Positions 37,259 to 39,854 of a stretch of 39,854 nt of DNA are shown in pieces; the stretch's first letter is position 1; each line of letters begins with the position of its first letter. The DNA lies in assembly GCF_006864365.1 (NCBI RefSeq), contig NZ_QHLJ01000012.1, positions 1 to 39,854 of the forward strand, written 5' to 3'. The notes under the pieces were generated by a model. The model worked only from the letters and a program-made list of their open reading frames with translations. It searched no databases and was not told the DNA's origin. The stretch comes from Campylobacter sp. MIT 99-7217. GTDB lineage: Bacteria > Campylobacterota > Campylobacteria > Campylobacterales > Campylobacteraceae. The position numbers were made by a program, and so were the translations under genes.

Positions 37259-38005
37259 TCAGTATTTAGCTTCATCTTGGATGCAAAAGCAAGTTTTTAG
37301 ACTCATTTCAACCCCACAAAAATGTTGATGATTTTCATATAAATGCTTGATAAATTTAGTATTTTGAGCGGTATTATCATGCAAGAATAATTCTTTATTA
37401 AGATAGGCTATTTTATTTGCATAAGCAAGAACAATGTTTATATCATGACAAATAGTGATTATACCGATACTTTCTTCATGAAGGGTATTTAAAAGTTCAA
37501 AAATTTGAACGCTGGTTTTTGCATCAACGCTTGCAGTAGGTTCATCAAGAATGAGAAGCTTGCATTTGCTCATCAATGCTCTTGCTATAAAAACTCTTTG
37601 TCTTTGTCCTCCGCTTAAATCATTAAGTTTTTTATCCCAAAGATCTTTAATGCCTACCTTATCAAGGGTTTCTAAGGCTTTGATCTTGTCTTTTTTATCA
37701 TAAAAATGAAAAAATTTTTGATTTACAAGCCCCATTAATACAAGCTCTAAAACTCGTATAGGAAAATTTTCATTAGCCTGCGTGGTTTGAGGAACATAAG
37801 AAATCAATTGTGTATCGATATATTTTTTTATATCATTTTTTGAGCTAATCAGTCCTAAAATAAGCTTTATAAGCGTTGTTTTTCCGCCTCCATTTGGACC
37901 CATGATAGCTAAAAAGTCTTGATCATCATAGCTTAAATTTATATTTTCAAGCACAGGCTCTTTATCATAAGCAAAACTTAAATTTTTAAGCTCAAAAAGC
38001 TTCAT
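37259..38005 (-). CDS. znuC: Zinc-type ABC transporter ATPase ZnuC
   Basis: A 248-residue ATPase with Walker A Gly-Pro-Asn-Gly-Gly-Gly-Lys-Thr-Thr (about 36-44), signature Leu-Ser-Gly-Gly-Gln-Arg-Gln-Arg and Walker B Leu-Leu-Ile-Leu-Asp-Glu-Pro-Thr. An extra C-terminal tail of about 40 residues has His and Cys residues (His-Leu-Tyr-Glu-Asn-His-Gln-His-Phe-Cys-Gly), as in metal transporters. It starts at ATG 38005 behind AGAGGTG. No substrate-binding protein gene is next to it. Confidence 0.85.
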   Translation of the reverse strand: MKLFELKNLSFAYDKEPVLENINLSYDDQDFLAIMGPNGGGKTTLIKLILGLISSKNDIKKYIDTQLISYVPQTTQANENFPIRVLELVLMGLVNQKFFHFYDKKDKIKALETLDKVGIKDLWDKKLNDLSGGQRQRVFIARALMSKCKLLILDEPTASVDAKTSVQIFELLNTLHEESIGIITICHDINIVLAYANKIAYLNKELFLHDNTAQNTKFIKHLYENHQHFCGVEMSLKTCFCIQDEAKY

Positions 38006-38134
38006 TTTTCACCTCTTGAAAGAGTGTTGATAAAAAATTTGATAAACTCTCGTAAAAAAGGATAAATTGTATCAAAGTATTTTTAACTTAGTATTATTTT
38101 TGCGTAAATTTTGTAAATTTAATTTTATTTATGA

Positions 38135-38174
38135 TATAATCTTTGCTTATTAAATTTCATCGAGGGGTTTTATT
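38135..38174 (+). promoter_or_regulatory. Promoter and ribosome binding site of chemoreceptor
   Basis: TGATATAAT (38132-38140), with TATAAT at 38135-38140 behind a T-rich stretch, is a strong Campylobacter -10 box. GAGGGG before ATG 38175 is the ribosome binding site. No Zur-like palindrome for the divergent znuC was recognised. Confidence 0.6.
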
Positions 38175-39854
38175 ATGAGATTAAAACTAGGAGCAAAAAC
38201 AAGTTTAGCTGTTTTTGGTATGGTTGCCATTTGTATGATCACTATGGGCGTTATTATCATCAATAGCTCGACTAAAATTCAAGAATCAGAAAGCTCAAAG
38301 CTTGTGAGTAATGTTTCTAAAAGGGCTGCAAATTTAATTCAAGGAAAATTTGATGAGCTTGATGCAGCTTTACAGCTTGGTGTTTTATCTATCCAAGATT
38401 TACATGATAAGGGCAATGATACCCAAAGGGATATGCAAGATCAAATTGGAAATATCATTGATATAGTAAAATGGGCAAGACATATTTATGTGTATTTAAA
38501 TGATCCTGCATTTACCGGAGCTAACATAGTTGATCCAAAATATAGACTACCAAATGGAGATTTTTTGGCTTTAGTAGAAGATCAGGATATGGCTGGAACA
38601 GGTGGAGTTAAGCTTTTACAAGCTGATCCCAAGGTGGCTGATTTTCAGGGTTTAAAAAATGCTCTTCAAACAGGAAAGCCATCTATTGGTGCTCCAAGAC
38701 CAATTAGTGTTTCTGGAGAAGATGCAGCTATGGCTACAACTTTAAACTATCCACTTACTGATGCAAGAGGATCGGTTGTCGGTGTTATAGGTTTTATAGT
38801 GGATTTGGAGTTGATAGCACAAGATTTGCTTTCTGATAGATTATCAGTTTTTGAAAGTGATTATAGAGTGCTTACTGATCATACAGGCTTGATTGCTGTG
38901 CATCCAAGAGAAGATGTTTTAGGAAAAGGTTTTAAAGATATCAATACAGACCCTACTGTTGCAACCTTAGACAATGCTTTGAAGGCTGGCGAAGATGGGG
39001 TGTATTCGTATAGAAATATACAAGGGGATCTAAGCTATGCTTCAGTATCAAATTTTGAGATTGGAACTATGGGAAGATGGGCTGTTATGGTTATAGCCCC
39101 TGAAAAGTCTATTTTTGAACCTGTTTTTGCCTTGAGAAATACCTTTATCATTAGTATCAGTCTTTCACTGATCGTGATTGCTATCGTTGTTTTTGTGTAT
39201 ATTAATACTAATGTCATCAAAAGGATTGATAATATCTCACATTTACTTTTCTCTTTCTTTAGGTATCTTAATTACGAAACAAAAGAAGCTCCAAAACCAA
39301 TCAAGATAAAATCCTATGATGAGCTGGGAAATATGGCTGTGGCTATCAATGATAACATTCAAAAAACCCAACTTGGCTTAGCTCAAGATACAGTAGCAGT
39401 AAAACAATCAGTTGAAACAGCTCAAAAAGTTGAAGGCGGAGATCTTACAGCAAGGATTGTTGAAAACCCTAAAAATCCTCAGCTTGTTGAACTTAAAAAT
39501 GTGCTTAATAGTCTTTTAAATACCTTACAAAAAAAGGTGGGTTCAAATACAAATGTTATTCATGATATTTTTGAAGAGTATAAAAGTCTAGATTTTAGAA
39601 GAGAGATTGAAAATGCAACAGGTGCTGTTGAAGTAACAACAAACACTCTTGGTAGAGAAATCATCAAAATGCTTAAACAAAGTTCAGACTTTGCAAATGC
39701 CCTTTCTGATGAATCAGGAAAACTTCAAGAAGCTGTAAATGCTCTAACTCAAAGTTCAAATTCACAAGCTGCTTCACTTGAAGAAACTGCGGCAGCACTT
39801 GAGGAAATTACTTCAAGTATGCAAAATGTTTCTCAAAAAACAAGTGATGTTATT
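38175..39854 (+). CDS. Methyl-accepting chemotaxis protein, partial (signalling end beyond window)
   Basis: 560 codons are visible, starting at ATG 38175. A first membrane helix is at about residues 10-31, a periplasmic sensor with Cache-like features at about 35-318 (Val-Gly-Val-Ile-Gly-Phe-Ile-Val-Asp-Leu, Ile-Ala-Val-His-Pro) and a second helix at about 321-343. HAMP and the start of the signalling coiled coil follow, with Ala-Ala-Ser-Leu-Glu-Glu-Thr-Ala-Ala-Ala near the edge. It resembles C. jejuni Cj0144 (Tlp2) in position, next to the zinc transporter. The ligand cannot be named. Confidence 0.9.
   Translation, partial: MRLKLGAKTSLAVFGMVAICMITMGVIIINSSTKIQESESSKLVSNVSKRAANLIQGKFDELDAALQLGVLSIQDLHDKGNDTQRDMQDQIGNIIDIVKWARHIYVYLNDPAFTGANIVDPKYRLPNGDFLALVEDQDMAGTGGVKLLQADPKVADFQGLKNALQTGKPSIGAPRPISVSGEDAAMATTLNYPLTDARGSVVGVIGFIVDLELIAQDLLSDRLSVFESDYRVLTDHTGLIAVHPREDVLGKGFKDINTDPTVATLDNALKAGEDGVYSYRNIQGDLSYASVSNFEIGTMGRWAVMVIAPEKSIFEPVFALRNTFIISISLSLIVIAIVVFVYINTNVIKRIDNISHLLFSFFRYLNYETKEAPKPIKIKSYDELGNMAVAINDNIQKTQLGLAQDTVAVKQSVETAQKVEGGDLTARIVENPKNPQLVELKNVLNSLLNTLQKKVGSNTNVIHDIFEEYKSLDFRREIENATGAVEVTTNTLGREIIKMLKQSSDFANALSDESGKLQEAVNALTQSSNSQAASLEETAAALEEITSSMQNVSQKTSDVI

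Overview
The window is AT-rich Campylobacter chromosome. Host genes to the right resemble C. jejuni neighbourhoods: thioredoxin-clpS-clpA-aat, DccRS next to a hemerythrin, and znuBC next to a chemoreceptor. The species cannot be fixed from this sequence. Several blocks that are separate in C. jejuni, as I recall its map, lie together here.

Positions 1 to about 24,740 hold most of a Mu-like transposable prophage. Its early end is inside the window and its other end lies left of position 1. From right to left it has a LexA-like repressor on the + strand, then on the - strand a Ner-like regulator, transposase A, ATPase B, small early genes, Gam and GemA/gp16, followed by a zinc-ribbon protein and a gpG-like protein. 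The head and lysis genes (7,799-16,769) run the opposite way, on the + strand: protease/scaffold, major head protein, connector-like genes, tail terminator, endolysin, two spanins, holin, terminase, portal and MuF. The tail block (1-7,674) returns to the - strand: V, W, J, I, tail fibre, an assembly-like protein, a radical SAM/SPASM enzyme, a DUF1353 protein and a collagen-like fibre that runs off the edge. The prophage interrupts a DUF5131 gene, whose 3' part remains at 24,742-25,023.

Two prophage features stand out. First, a complete radical SAM/SPASM peptide-modifying-type enzyme is translationally coupled to the tail fibre genes, and the fibre has a Tyr/Gly-rich C-terminus. Second, a family of GC-rich repeat units carries 12-bp hairpins whose arms change in a compensatory way. 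It occurs in three arrays (10,290-10,510; 14,015-14,252; 17,731-17,867), with a relative in frame inside the protease/scaffold gene. Copies sit just upstream of the ribosome binding sites for gp37, the portal and the internal scaffold start. A MuF protein with a nuclease-like tail, a helically phased TGTAAA array at the phage end and a structured immunity region add further interest.

The host part begins with a thioredoxin lipoprotein and an N-degron operon (clpS, clpA, aat). Five tRNA genes follow (Pro, His, Arg, Arg, Leu) behind a strong promoter. Then come a cyclic-peptide-type ABC exporter, riboflavin synthase, PgeF, a DccRS-like two-component system facing a hemerythrin, a ribbon-helix-helix protein, an exported ATP-dependent DNA ligase, ZnuB/ZnuC without an adjacent ZnuA, and the first 560 codons of a chemoreceptor.
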